DNA from: Rubripirellula lacrimiformis
GTDB lineage: Bacteria; Planctomycetota; Planctomycetia; Pirellulales; Pirellulaceae
DNA length: 64,000 nt
Direction: 5' to 3'
Assembly (NCBI RefSeq): GCF_007741535.1
Contig: NZ_CP036525.1
Span: 186,001-250,000 of the forward strand
Of this stretch, positions 16,790 to 26,575 are shown in pieces (position 1 is the stretch's first letter; each line of letters starts with the position of its first letter). The notes beneath the pieces are model-generated. The model searched no databases and was not told the DNA's origin. It was given only the letters and a program-made list of their open reading frames with translations. Both the position numbers and the translations under genes were made by a program.

Positions 16790-17674
16790 ATGCGACGAGT
16801 GAAGGAATTCCACAGCCCGGTGCATCCCGCGTCGGTCAATTCGGCCAGCATCGATCGGGCCGCCATCGATCCGATGGGGGATGCGTCCCGGGTCGGTGGA
16901 TTGGACGCGTCGGCCCCCGCATCGTTGGCAATCGACGAAGCGATGCTGTTGTGGGCGGACGAAGTGACCGCGCCCGACCATGTCAGCGCCGACCATGCCA
17001 GCGCCGACCATGCCAGTGATTCCACGGCGTCGGACTTGGCGGATACCGAGTTGATCCGGATTTGGCAGTTCGATCGTCCGACGGTGGTGCTTGGGCGGTC
17101 GTCCAAAGTGAATGACGAAGTGGATCAGGAATTTTGCGATCGACAGGGGATTCCGATTTTGCGCCGTTGCAGTGGCGGGGCTGCGATCGTTGCCGGTCCA
17201 GGTTGCCTGATGTACAGCGTCGTCTTGAGTTTTCATGAAAATCCGGAACTGCAAAAGATTGACGCGGCGCACGATCATGTGATGGCGCAGGTTTTGCGTG
17301 CTACGCAAAAGCAATTGCCTGACGCGACGTTGCAGGGCATCTGCGATCTGACTTGGAACAATCGGAAATGTTCCGGAAACAGTCTTCGCATTGCTCGACG
17401 CCACCTGCTGTACCACGGAACCGTTTTGCATGACTTCGATTTGCAACTATTGTCGCGATGTCTTGTTCATGCACCGCGCCAACCCGATTATCGTCAAGGT
17501 CGCGATCATGGTTCGTTTGTGACCAACGTTCCCGTCGATCCTGATCGATTCGCGACCGACCTGGTCCATCAATTCGAAGTCGACGATTCGGTCGATGTGA
17601 CGTTGTGGTCGGATCGGGTCGAACGTCTGCGACAGCAGCGGTATGACCTGTCAGCGTGGCATTTGCGACATTGA
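16790..17674 (+). CDS. Lipoate-protein ligase A family protein
   Basis: A 294-residue member of the biotin/lipoate A/B ligase family, which attaches lipoate or octanoate to a lysine of E2 and GcvH proteins, or moves it between them. The family core is visible: RRCSGGAAIVAGPGCLMYS (about 124-142), then NNRKCSGNSLRIARRHLLYHG with the conserved Lys. The ATG at 16790 has AAGGAG ten bases upstream. An insert near residues 60-80 contains repeated ADHAS units (DNA 16976-17017), probably a surface loop. It follows the permease gene by 17 bp and precedes the pyrophosphorylase gene on the same strand. Whether it is a ligase or a transferase cannot be told from sequence. Confidence 0.85.
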   Translation: MRRVKEFHSPVHPASVNSASIDRAAIDPMGDASRVGGLDASAPASLAIDEAMLLWADEVTAPDHVSADHASADHASDSTASDLADTELIRIWQFDRPTVVLGRSSKVNDEVDQEFCDRQGIPILRRCSGGAAIVAGPGCLMYSVVLSFHENPELQKIDAAHDHVMAQVLRATQKQLPDATLQGICDLTWNNRKCSGNSLRIARRHLLYHGTVLHDFDLQLLSRCLVHAPRQPDYRQGRDHGSFVTNVPVDPDRFATDLVHQFEVDDSVDVTLWSDRVERLRQQRYDLSAWHLRH

Positions 17675-17750
17675 CCGTTCGTCGATTCGACCGCTCGGGC
17701 AGCATTCACTGACTTCTCCGTCCGTTTACTTATCAACTTCAAAATTTGTG

Positions 17751-19166
17751 ATGACTGAAAGCAAGGTATCTAAACAGGATCTGCATGCCATCCTGGCCCC
17801 GCATGACCAGCAGGACGTTCTTCGATTTTGGGACGACCTCGATTCGGCGGGGCGTGACCAGCTTGCCGCCCAGATCGCGGAGATCGATTTCGACGAATTG
17901 GACCAGTTGATCGCTGGCCAGGATGCCAAACGAGACTTTGCCGCGATGGCGGCTCGAGCGATGTCGCCGCCGTCGGTCAAGGCGGATGGTTCGGGGGCCG
18001 CATGGTCGGCTGCGGATGCGATCCAGCGAGGCGAGGCTGCCCTGGCAGCCGGTCAGGTCGGAGCCGTCTTGGTCGCCGGCGGCCAGGGGACTCGGTTGGG
18101 ATTCGACCAGCCCAAGGGCATGTTCCCGATCGGCCCCGTATCCAATCGGACCCTGTTCCAGTTCTTTGCGGATCGTTTGATCGCGATTGGACAGAAATAC
18201 GATGTCGAGGTGCCTTGGTACGTGATGACCAGCGATGCGACGGACGCCGAGACCCGGCAGTATTTCGAAGACAACGACTTCCTGGGGCTGAAGCCGGAAC
18301 AGGTCCGGATTTTCAAACAGGGGACGATGCCAGCGGTGGATGCGGCGTCGGGCAAACTGTTGATGGCGTCCAAAGATTCGTTGGCGCTTAGCCCCGATGG
18401 GCACGGCGGTACGGTCCGGGCGCTGCAGAGAAACGGGTGCTTGGACGATGCCGATCGGCGGGGAGTCCGGTATCTGGCATACATCCAGGTCGACAATCCG
18501 TTGGCCAATCTGTGCGATCCCGCCTTGATCGGGCACCACATTTTGGCCTCCAGCGAGATGACCACGCAGGTCGTCCGCAAGCGTTATCCGATGGAAAAAG
18601 TCGGCAACGTGGCGTTGGTGGATGGCCGCGTGGAGATTATCGAATACAGCGATTTGCCCGAGTCGGCGGCGAACGCAACCACCGACGATGGTCAGTTGCA
18701 GTTGTGGGCCGGGAACATCGGCGTCCACGTGATCAACGTCGATTTCCTGAACAGGATGAGCCAGTCGTCCGGGGCGCTGCCGTTCCACCGGGCGTCGAAA
18801 AAGGTCGCTCACGTCGATCAAGCGGGCAATTCGGTTGATCCGGATGTGCCGAATGCAACCAAGTTTGAACGTTTTATTTTCGATCTGTTGCCAGCAGCCG
18901 AGAATGCTTTTGTGGTCGAATCGTTGCCCAGCGAAGCATTTGCGCCTGTTAAGAACGCCGAAGGGGCGACGTCGGACACCGCATCACTGGCCAAAACCGC
19001 TGTGTCGGACCTGCATCGGGGTTGGATCGAGTCGGCGGGCGGCAGGGTGGATCCGGACGTTCTGGTAGAGATCAATCCTCGATACGCCCTTTCGCCAGGG
19101 GAACTAGCCAAAAAGATCCCGGCGAATTTCGAGATCCGTTCCGATCATTATTTGACATTTGAGTAG
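17751..19166 (+). CDS. UDPGP-family UDP-sugar pyrophosphorylase (UDP-GlcNAc type)
   Basis: A 471-residue nucleotidyltransferase of the UDPGP family, closest in motif to eukaryotic-type UDP-N-acetylglucosamine pyrophosphorylase, which makes UDP-GlcNAc from UTP and the sugar 1-phosphate. The nucleotide-binding loop is LVAGGQGTRLGF (about 101-112), followed by PKGMFPIG. Further family segments are SPDGHGG, YIQVDNPLANLCDP and the acidic GNIGVHVI stretch. The ATG at 17751 (MTESKV) is chosen because earlier in-frame Met codons overlap the preceding gene and add non-homologous sequence. Substrate preference (GlcNAc, GalNAc or Glc) is not certain. Confidence 0.85.
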   Translation: MTESKVSKQDLHAILAPHDQQDVLRFWDDLDSAGRDQLAAQIAEIDFDELDQLIAGQDAKRDFAAMAARAMSPPSVKADGSGAAWSAADAIQRGEAALAAGQVGAVLVAGGQGTRLGFDQPKGMFPIGPVSNRTLFQFFADRLIAIGQKYDVEVPWYVMTSDATDAETRQYFEDNDFLGLKPEQVRIFKQGTMPAVDAASGKLLMASKDSLALSPDGHGGTVRALQRNGCLDDADRRGVRYLAYIQVDNPLANLCDPALIGHHILASSEMTTQVVRKRYPMEKVGNVALVDGRVEIIEYSDLPESAANATTDDGQLQLWAGNIGVHVINVDFLNRMSQSSGALPFHRASKKVAHVDQAGNSVDPDVPNATKFERFIFDLLPAAENAFVVESLPSEAFAPVKNAEGATSDTASLAKTAVSDLHRGWIESAGGRVDPDVLVEINPRYALSPGELAKKIPANFEIRSDHYLTFE

Positions 19167-19416
19167 ACTAGAGGGTGCAAAACAGGCACTCGGCCTCATT
19201 TCTGGGGCAGCGATTTCTGTTCACAGCGAAACTTTGCCCTGTGCAGCGGTGTTTCATCAGTTGAATCACGCCTAGCGGCGCGAGGTTTTCGCCAAGCACC
19301 TATCATGCGGACTGCTGACCTCCATCGGCTGTCCTAGCCATGCGGTCCATCGAGACATGGCCGCACGCGTCCCGCGAAACTTCCCGCCTCCGTCTCTCCT
19401 TCCCCACCGAAAATCT

Positions 19417-21291
19417 ATGTTTTTCCGACTCACCCGATCTTCCGGGATCGATCGCCGCGGTGGCATCATGGGCGGCCTTCTGGTCTGCCTGATTCTGGTC
19501 GGCGTCATCGGTGCCGTTGGCTACCGCTTCTTCTATGACAGCGCAGCAAACTCGGTCACCAAAGACTTGATCACGGCCAGTGTGTCGCGAGGCCCGTTTG
19601 ATCACATCGTGCTGGAACAGGGCGAAATTGAAAGTAGCAGCAATACCGAGGTGATTTGCGAAGTCAAATCGCGCGGGTCTGCTGGGACCGCCATCCTGTG
19701 GGTGATCGACGAGGGAACGCGAGTCAAGAAGGGTGACAAGCTGGTCGAACTGGATTCGTCCGAATTGGAAGTGCGGCTGAAAGAGCAGCGGATCCAGGTC
19801 ATCACCGAAGAGGCGCGTGTGACGACCGCACAGGCTCAGCTGGAACAAGCCAAGATCTCCAAAGAAGAATACCTTGAGGGCGTTTTCAAGACGGACGAAA
19901 AGGCGTTGCTGAGCGAGGAAGCTGTTGCCAACCAGAACCTGTTGAAGGCTCGTTTGGCGATTGAAAGCAGTCGTCGATTGGTCGCCAAAGGGTTGGTCAA
20001 AGAACTGCAACTGCAGGCGGACCAGTTCGCCATGATCAACGCGAACAACCAATTGAGTTCGACGCAGGGCCGATTGCAGGTGCTGCGGAACCTGACCAAA
20101 CAAAAGATGTTGGTGCAGTTCAATAGCGAAATCGAAGCCGCTGCGGCCGCACTGTCGGCCGCCAATAGCGAGCTGATGGAAGAACAGAACGAACTGGACG
20201 ACATCGAACTGCAGATCGAAAAGTGCGTCATGTACGCTCCGTCGGAAGGCGTTGTCGTGCACGCCAACCGATTCAGCAGCCGTGGTGGCAATGCCGAGTT
20301 CGTCGTCGAAGCCGGTTCGACCGTTCGCGAACGTCAAGCCATCATTCGTCTGCCCGACCCGACTCAGATGCAGGTCAAATGCAATATCAACGAGTCGCGA
20401 ATCACTTTGGTCCGTGCTGGCATGCCGGCCAAAATTGCACTCGACGCGATCGCGGGAATGAAACTGCAGGGCGTCGTCAAAAAGGTCAATCGATATGCCG
20501 AACCCAACGGGTTCTTCGGTTCGTCGATCAAAGAGTATGCGACGATCATCGAGATTCTTAATCCACCGGAAAACATCCGCACCGGGATGACATCCGAAGT
20601 TCAGATCTTCGTTGAACAACTTGAAAATGCTTTGCAGATCCCCATCCAAGGTTTGTACGACCACGGTGGCGAACTTTTCACCCTGGTCCAACGCGGGCCG
20701 AACTCCTTCGAAACCGTGGCGGTAACGATCGGTGCGACCAACGACACCATGGCCAGCATCGCGTCGGGGTTAGAGGAAGGCGACAAAGTCGTGTTGAACC
20801 TTCGCGAGCACCTATCGCTGATGGATCTGCCCGAAATTGCGGATGAAGACAACAGCGAGATGCGAGAACTGGGTGCCAACAACAAGCACACCGGTGGCGC
20901 AGCCGTCCCAGCCGAAGCTGGTGAGGGTGGCCCCCGCGGACCCGGCGAAGGTCGTCCCCGAGGCCCCGGTGGGGATCGCGGACCAGGTGGCGAACGCGGG
21001 CCTCGCGATGGTGCAGGTGGCCGTGGACCCGGTGGCGGTGGACCAGGCGGTGGTGGACCAGGCGGTGGCGGCGGTGCACCGGACCCCAACCAGATGGTTT
21101 CCCGCAGCATGCAAAGCAATGACACCGATGGTGACGGATCGTTGTCTGCCGACGAGATCAGCAAGATTGACGAACGATTTCGCAGCAACATCTCAGCGGC
21201 TGACGAGGACGGCGACGGTTCGGTCACTCGCGCCGAATTGCTGAAGTCGATGAAAGCTCGATTCAGCGGTGGCGGGGGTCGTCCCGAATGA
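19417..21291 (+). CDS. HlyD-type periplasmic adaptor with C-terminal EF-hands
   Basis: A 624-residue membrane fusion protein for a tripartite or MacAB-like exporter. An N-terminal membrane anchor (about 14-36) leads to a lipoyl/barrel-sandwich half and a long coiled-coil hairpin (about 110-265), then the second lipoyl half and beta-barrel (about 265-440). Unusually, it continues with a Gly/Pro/Arg-rich linker (about 500-560) and two EF-hand loops, DTDGDGSLSADE (569-580) and DEDGDGSVTRAE (596-607), with all calcium-ligand positions filled. The ATG at 19417 (MFFRLTRSS) gives a proper anchor; the frame is open from 19357. Its stop overlaps the ATPase start by ATGA, so the two are translationally coupled. 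Confidence 0.9.
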   Translation: MFFRLTRSSGIDRRGGIMGGLLVCLILVGVIGAVGYRFFYDSAANSVTKDLITASVSRGPFDHIVLEQGEIESSSNTEVICEVKSRGSAGTAILWVIDEGTRVKKGDKLVELDSSELEVRLKEQRIQVITEEARVTTAQAQLEQAKISKEEYLEGVFKTDEKALLSEEAVANQNLLKARLAIESSRRLVAKGLVKELQLQADQFAMINANNQLSSTQGRLQVLRNLTKQKMLVQFNSEIEAAAAALSAANSELMEEQNELDDIELQIEKCVMYAPSEGVVVHANRFSSRGGNAEFVVEAGSTVRERQAIIRLPDPTQMQVKCNINESRITLVRAGMPAKIALDAIAGMKLQGVVKKVNRYAEPNGFFGSSIKEYATIIEILNPPENIRTGMTSEVQIFVEQLENALQIPIQGLYDHGGELFTLVQRGPNSFETVAVTIGATNDTMASIASGLEEGDKVVLNLREHLSLMDLPEIADEDNSEMRELGANNKHTGGAAVPAEAGEGGPRGPGEGRPRGPGGDRGPGGERGPRDGAGGRGPGGGGPGGGGPGGGGGAPDPNQMVSRSMQSNDTDGDGSLSADEISKIDERFRSNISAADEDGDGSVTRAELLKSMKARFSGGGGRPE

Positions 21292-22103
21292 GCGTGACAG
21301 ACGCGTATGGTACGACCGAATCACAGAATTCGCCCAAGCCGACCGGCCCCAGGCGATTGGCCACGTCGATTCGCGACCTGACCAAAGAATATGTGCTGAA
21401 GAGCGAAACGGTGCGCGCGTTGCGTGGTGTTTCATTTGATGTCCCCGAGGGCGACTACGTTGCCATCATGGGGCCGTCGGGCAGCGGGAAAAGTACGCTG
21501 CTGAACATGTTGGGATGCTTGGACAAACCAACCGCCGGCAGCCTGTGCCTAGGCGATGACGACATTTCCAAAATGACCGATGACCAGTTGGCCGACATTC
21601 GTAGCCAACGCATCGGGTTTGTGTTCCAGTCGTACAACTTGATCCAGCAGCTAAGCGTCGTCGAAAACATCCAGGTGCCCCTTTATTACCAGGGCAAACT
21701 GGGTCCCAAAGAACGCCAACGTGCGATCGAATTGGCGACCAGAGTCGGATTGGGCGATCGATTGGATCACCGCCCCAACCAGCTTTCCGGGGGCCAGCAA
21801 CAGCGGGTCGCGATCGCCCGAAGTTTGGTCAACGATCCGTTCTTTGTGCTGGCCGACGAACCGACCGGGAACTTGGATTCGATCACGACGGACGAAATTT
21901 TGGCGATCTTCGACCAACTGAACGAAGAAGGCCGGACGATCATTTTGGTAACGCACGAAGATGACGTTGCCCTGCGTGCCAAACGCATCGTACGGCTCAA
22001 GGATGGGATGTTGCATACCGACGAACCGGTCGCGGAATCGGATCGTGAAGCGATGCGTGAACGACACGCCCGCGCGGTCGCTGAACTGCGGGCTCGCGAA
22101 TAA
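21288..22103 (+). CDS. MacB/LolD-type ABC transporter ATP-binding protein
   Basis: A 271-residue ATPase that would power the permease encoded next. Walker A is GPSGSGKST, the Q-loop lies in FVFQSYNLIQQ, the signature is LSGGQQQRVAIARSL, Walker B with the catalytic Glu is VLADEPTGNLD and the switch His is in LVTHEDD. These features place it in the MacB/LolD/FtsE group. A C-terminal tail of about 25 residues rich in Arg and Glu follows the usual domain end. It overlaps the adaptor gene by 4 bp and is followed by the permease after 70 bp. Confidence 0.93.
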   Translation: MSVTDAYGTTESQNSPKPTGPRRLATSIRDLTKEYVLKSETVRALRGVSFDVPEGDYVAIMGPSGSGKSTLLNMLGCLDKPTAGSLCLGDDDISKMTDDQLADIRSQRIGFVFQSYNLIQQLSVVENIQVPLYYQGKLGPKERQRAIELATRVGLGDRLDHRPNQLSGGQQQRVAIARSLVNDPFFVLADEPTGNLDSITTDEILAIFDQLNEEGRTIILVTHEDDVALRAKRIVRLKDGMLHTDEPVAESDREAMRERHARAVAELRARE

Positions 22104-22173
22104 CTGCGGCCCCCCCCCTCGTCTTCAATTCCTGACCATGATGGGCTTTGCCCGGCGGAGATAGATCTAAATC

Positions 22174-23505
22174 ATGCTGTGGCTTCGAACCTGGCAACTT
22201 GGCATCAAGAGCCTTGCACTGCACCCGCTGCGAACCGGGCTGACGATGCTTGGCATCATGATCGGCGTGTGGGCCGTGATTGTATTGACGGCCGTTAGCC
22301 AAGGAGCCAGCGACCAAGTTCAAAAGCAAATTGAATCGCTCGGTTCGACCACCATCATCGTCCGCAGCCAAAAGCCGCCGGAAGATAAGTTGGCCGGCAT
22401 GGCGGCGACCCAGTACGGATTGCTGCGCAGCGATTTGGATCGGATTTTGGCCAGTGTGCCGACCATCGATACCGCGATTCCAATCCGCGAAATCCGGCGC
22501 CAATTCACCTACCGCGATCAGGTCGTCGATGGCCGATTGGTCGGGTGTACCCCAGCGTATGCCGAAGTCAACCATCTAAAGATTCGAGCCGGCGGTGGAC
22601 GCTTTCTGTCCGACGCTGACGAAATGAAAGCGGACACGGTCTGCGTCGTTTCGGCGGGTGTCGCCGATCGCTTGTTCCCGTTCGAAGAACCGCTGGGCAA
22701 ACGGGTCACCGTCCCCGAACATACCGACAAGTACAAAATCGTCGGAGTGCTAGAGCACCGCAATCCATCGGCGGCGATCGGCGGATCGTTGGATTCGCAA
22801 GACTTTTCGTCGGATATCTATATCCCGATGCAGACGCTGCGGAAACGTATCGGTGACACGATCGTGACCCGTCGCAGTGGTCAGTTTCAGATGGAAATCA
22901 TGGAACTGAATCAGATCACGTTGCAGGCTAAAAATCAGGACTTGGTTCGTACATCGGCGGCAATGATCGAAGGATTGTTGGCAACCAATCACAGCGCCTT
23001 GAACGACGTTTCGGTCGTGGTGCCGCTAGAATTGTTGGAACAGGCTCGAAACATGAAGATCATGTTCTTGGGCATCGGTATCCTGATCGCCTGCATTTCG
23101 TTGGTCGTCGGCGGCATCGGGATCATGAACATCATGTTGGCCAGCGTCACCGAGCGAACACGCGAAATTGGTATTCGTCGTGCGTTGGGTGCCAAGCAAC
23201 ACGACATCACGCGTCAGTTTCTAGTGGAAACGATCGTGCTTAGCTTTGCCGGTGCCATGCTGGGAATCGTGATTGGATTGCTGAGTTTGCCGATGTATCG
23301 GGCTGCGATTTGGGGTGTCAAACAGGGCATGCCTGACAAGTTCGCGGCGTTGCCCGCAGCGATCCGCGAAGCCGAGCCATCGATCGTGTACTGGACCATT
23401 CCGTTGGCGGTTGCCATCGCGGTTGGCGTCGGTTTGGTCAGTGGTCTTTATCCCGCGATTCGCGCGGCGAAGATGAACCCGATCGAAGCGTTGCGGCACG
23501 AATAG
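22174..23505 (+). CDS. MacB-type ABC transporter permease
   Basis: A 443-residue permease: an N-terminal membrane helix (about 18-42), a periplasmic MacB_PCD-like domain (about 45-280) and a C-terminal FtsX domain with three helices (about 285-435) ending in the typical IRAAKMNPIEALRHE. In MacAB-type systems this subunit works mechanically with the adaptor and TolC rather than forming a channel for substrate through the membrane. A GGAG lies upstream of the ATG. It is the last gene of the adaptor-ATPase-permease operon, and the next gene is convergent. Confidence 0.92.
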   Translation: MLWLRTWQLGIKSLALHPLRTGLTMLGIMIGVWAVIVLTAVSQGASDQVQKQIESLGSTTIIVRSQKPPEDKLAGMAATQYGLLRSDLDRILASVPTIDTAIPIREIRRQFTYRDQVVDGRLVGCTPAYAEVNHLKIRAGGGRFLSDADEMKADTVCVVSAGVADRLFPFEEPLGKRVTVPEHTDKYKIVGVLEHRNPSAAIGGSLDSQDFSSDIYIPMQTLRKRIGDTIVTRRSGQFQMEIMELNQITLQAKNQDLVRTSAAMIEGLLATNHSALNDVSVVVPLELLEQARNMKIMFLGIGILIACISLVVGGIGIMNIMLASVTERTREIGIRRALGAKQHDITRQFLVETIVLSFAGAMLGIVIGLLSLPMYRAAIWGVKQGMPDKFAALPAAIREAEPSIVYWTIPLAVAIAVGVGLVSGLYPAIRAAKMNPIEALRHE

Positions 23506-23545
23506 GCACAGGCCGCGTTGGCAGCCCCTGTGGATCGCTTGACGT

Positions 23546-26455
23546 CTATCGCTTGACGTTGACGGTGTAGTTGACCACTCGTTTGCCATCCTGTTCGATG
23601 GCGCGAAGCAGCATTTGTTTGCCCAACAGATCCTTAGCGTCTCGCCAATAGACGTCACGCTGAGTGGTCTCGCCGGGTTGGATGGTGATGAATTGACGTT
23701 GGTACTGACGGCCCGGTGGCGGAAACAGCAAACAGTCGTACGACTGGACCCGAGGCGATCGGTTCGTCATTTCGATTTGGACGCGAAGGTCATTTCCGCC
23801 CAACAACCGAGTGGTGACTTTCAGCTCTAGGCCTTCCGGTCCAATGTCCATGGTTCGGTGAACCGTGATCAGTTTCGGCGGGATGGTTTCCAGTTCGAAT
23901 TGAACGGGAACTTGGAACGTTCCGATCTTGGCGGTGTTCCCCAGCACGATTTCGAACGATTCAGAACCGGATCGTCCGGCGGCCGCTTCCCATTGCCGTA
24001 GCGGCGATGACACCGTCCAGTTGTCCGGTGTCCGGATTCGCATCGTACCCAGCATGCTGTCGCGAGTTGGGTTGGCGTATTGAACGCTAAGCGTTTGGAT
24101 CTGGCCTAGCAGGCTGTCTAGTTTTTCGGGGTTCAATGACACCGACATGCGGAAACCCAGCAGCGATGGGTCGGCGCCGATGATAAAGGTGGGCACGGGG
24201 CCGATCGACACATGTTGGCTCGGTTGCACCGGGTCAGGGTGCGTTGGCAGGTCGGTCACCCGGCCCCACACGTCGACTTGTTGGACGTTTTCGCCCAGAT
24301 AGATTTTTTCCTCGGTCGGTTTGGGCGCCCACAGCATCAACACCGCTCGATCGCGGCCGACAAAGACCGAATTGTTGGCTCCGCTTCGCAGTTGCAATGA
24401 TCCGGCGTTGCGGAGGTTACCGATCAGCCGGGACGTGGTTCGCCATGGAAGCAACATTTCGTCGGGCCGGCCGCTGGGCCGCAACAGTCCCTGGTCGGGA
24501 TCGTGCGGATTGCTGACAAAGCAGGCTTGCACGCGGTGGCTACGAACCGTTGCCATCCGCAGCACCAGGTCACGGATTCGGGTATCGCGGTCGTATTGGC
24601 GTTTGCTGATCGGATCCAACAACAACCACGTGTCGGGACCGCCGCCGCGGTGTCGTTCTTCGGCCAGTTCCAGGAACGCGTCCAGTTCGTTGGTGGCAAG
24701 CGGCGGATCGATGCTGCGACAGATGGCTTGCCAGGACGTTTCGTTGGCGTCCAGTTCCTCTTCGAGCCATGGCCACGAAATCGCGATATCGATCGGTTGG
24801 CCAAAACCTTGCAGTCCGGTCGAGATCAGGCTGATCGCTTCGCGCAGTCGTGGTCGGCCTAGGAAACTGTGGTCACGATCGGAACCTAGTTGCCATTTGC
24901 GGACCTTCAGCGTTAGCCGATTCATGATCGGTTCAAGCAGCGGCTGCCAGATTTCGGCATCTCGGAACAGTTGGGCCGCGACGATGTCACGTCGGCCGCG
25001 AAGATCGAATCGGGGCAGCTGTGTGTCGGGAGGGATATCCAGCATGCCAACGGTTTGGATGCCAGCATCTTGTAGTTTGGACAGCAGGCTGGCGGTTTCG
25101 TCCGCCCGCACCACATCGGCCGAATCGATCCAACAGGGGTACTTCACCCAAGCGACACCGAGGTTTGACAACCAAGGCGTCAGGCTGCGTGGGGGAACCG
25201 GTCCGGCGCCGTCTGGAAGCGTCCAGCCGAACGGTCCATGGGGCGGCCCGGGAACCAATGGACCAATGACCACCAAGGACACGTCGGTGGCAAGCGATGT
25301 CGACCGTTTGCCCACGATCGAAGCGGCCACCCGATAGTATCCCGGTTCCAACAGCGGCAGCGTCCAGGTGACTTCGGAATCGGATCCGGCGTCGGGGCCA
25401 ACTGGGACCGTCATCGCGGATTCAGGAGCAAGTTTATGCTGCAGGTGGTCGACCGAAAGCACCTTTTCAGCAAGCGTGTGATCGTCGTGATCCAACAACA
25501 CGAACTGGATTTGTGACGCCCCCGCGGGAAGACCCATGATCTTGGCAGTGGTCAGAACCGGTTGGCCGACTGAGTACACGCCGCGGCTCTCGTCGGTGGT
25601 GACCTGCAGCTGCGGGTACTGTTCGATCATCAGATTGTCGAAACCGACCGTACCACGAATGTCCTCTAGCCCATCATCGCTGCGTTGGACCAAGACGCGT
25701 ACCAACATCTTTCGCGACCCCATCGGCGGACGCACTAAACGCACGCGGGTGGTTGTCCAGTTCGTCGTGCCACCAAACTTTTCCGTCGAATAGGCGCCTA
25801 GTTCTTGGCCCTGATCGTCTAGGAAGACCAGTTCGGCACGGGCCGTGTCATGACGAAGTCCCTGGGTCATGATGTCGGCAGAAAAACGATACTGAAAACG
25901 ACGATTGGCATCGATCGTCTGCGATTGCGCCTGCAGCTGGCCACCGTCCAGTTCGATCTTCAGATATCGATTCACCGTCGCGTCGGACAGGGATGGCGGC
26001 AGGGGCGGAATCCCCGAAATCAGCGGTCGAAGGTCACGCCACAGTCGAACCATTTCGGTGTCGATCTGAAGCATGCGTTTTTCGAATTCTGCGTCACGAG
26101 CAGCGATCGAATAGCGAACGTACTTGGGGTAGCCCACGCCAACGGCGCGTTTCCATCCGTCCGGTTGGTTGTCAAAATTAACATCGTCGTCGCGGCCGAA
26201 GTTCCAGACATGCCGTTCCAGTTCCGGTACCGTCGATGCCGTGGGGGATTCTTCGGTGGTGTCCAGAATCTCCGATGGGCCAGCATCGGCAGTGACAACC
26301 GCGATCATCACCATGGCGATCGCCTGCAGCGCCCGGTTCAGAGCGAACCGCTGCGGTGCCCACGCGGAGACCCCGTTGCCGGTTTCCGTTTCGGCCCCCA
26401 TCCCAGCCACGGGCGCACGCTGCACCCGACAAAACCGACATCGAAGTCCGGCCAT
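23546..26455 (-). CDS. Large secreted protein with glycoside hydrolase-like architecture
   Basis: About 969 residues from the start chosen here. The frame is open to 26632, but that would overlap the divergent gene at 26576, so an internal Met at 26455 or 26401 is likelier. A hydrophobic export signal (ALQAIAMVMIAVVTADA) precedes a jelly-roll-like domain, an Ig-like domain, a region with TIM-barrel character and C-terminal beta domains ending in YTVNVKR. This resembles secreted carbohydrate-active enzymes, but I cannot see a catalytic acid pair that names a family. The 1208-residue protein at 31160 has a broadly similar plan. Function is unproven. Confidence 0.65.
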   Translation of the reverse strand: MAGLRCRFCRVQRAPVAGMGAETETGNGVSAWAPQRFALNRALQAIAMVMIAVVTADAGPSEILDTTEESPTASTVPELERHVWNFGRDDDVNFDNQPDGWKRAVGVGYPKYVRYSIAARDAEFEKRMLQIDTEMVRLWRDLRPLISGIPPLPPSLSDATVNRYLKIELDGGQLQAQSQTIDANRRFQYRFSADIMTQGLRHDTARAELVFLDDQGQELGAYSTEKFGGTTNWTTTRVRLVRPPMGSRKMLVRVLVQRSDDGLEDIRGTVGFDNLMIEQYPQLQVTTDESRGVYSVGQPVLTTAKIMGLPAGASQIQFVLLDHDDHTLAEKVLSVDHLQHKLAPESAMTVPVGPDAGSDSEVTWTLPLLEPGYYRVAASIVGKRSTSLATDVSLVVIGPLVPGPPHGPFGWTLPDGAGPVPPRSLTPWLSNLGVAWVKYPCWIDSADVVRADETASLLSKLQDAGIQTVGMLDIPPDTQLPRFDLRGRRDIVAAQLFRDAEIWQPLLEPIMNRLTLKVRKWQLGSDRDHSFLGRPRLREAISLISTGLQGFGQPIDIAISWPWLEEELDANETSWQAICRSIDPPLATNELDAFLELAEERHRGGGPDTWLLLDPISKRQYDRDTRIRDLVLRMATVRSHRVQACFVSNPHDPDQGLLRPSGRPDEMLLPWRTTSRLIGNLRNAGSLQLRSGANNSVFVGRDRAVLMLWAPKPTEEKIYLGENVQQVDVWGRVTDLPTHPDPVQPSQHVSIGPVPTFIIGADPSLLGFRMSVSLNPEKLDSLLGQIQTLSVQYANPTRDSMLGTMRIRTPDNWTVSSPLRQWEAAAGRSGSESFEIVLGNTAKIGTFQVPVQFELETIPPKLITVHRTMDIGPEGLELKVTTRLLGGNDLRVQIEMTNRSPRVQSYDCLLFPPPGRQYQRQFITIQPGETTQRDVYWRDAKDLLGKQMLLRAIEQDGKRVVNYTVNVKR

Positions 26456-26575
26456 GTAGGCGATTGGCGAAGCGACACGTAAGATGCCGCCGGTGGTAAG
26501 ACCGGATATGGACGTGGCATCACCAATTTTGGCGAGGAAAGTAAACAGAAACATCGGACGATACGGGGTGACAAC
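26456..26575. promoter_or_regulatory. Short divergent promoter region
   Basis: About 120 bases separate the starts of the divergent genes at 26455 (minus) and 26576 (plus). Both promoters must lie here if the chosen starts are right. No strong consensus boxes are apparent. Confidence 0.35.

Noticed and set aside
20601-21227. Antisense proline-rich frame opposite the EF-hand adaptor
   Set aside because: It is the complement of the Gly/Pro-rich linker and has no independent support.
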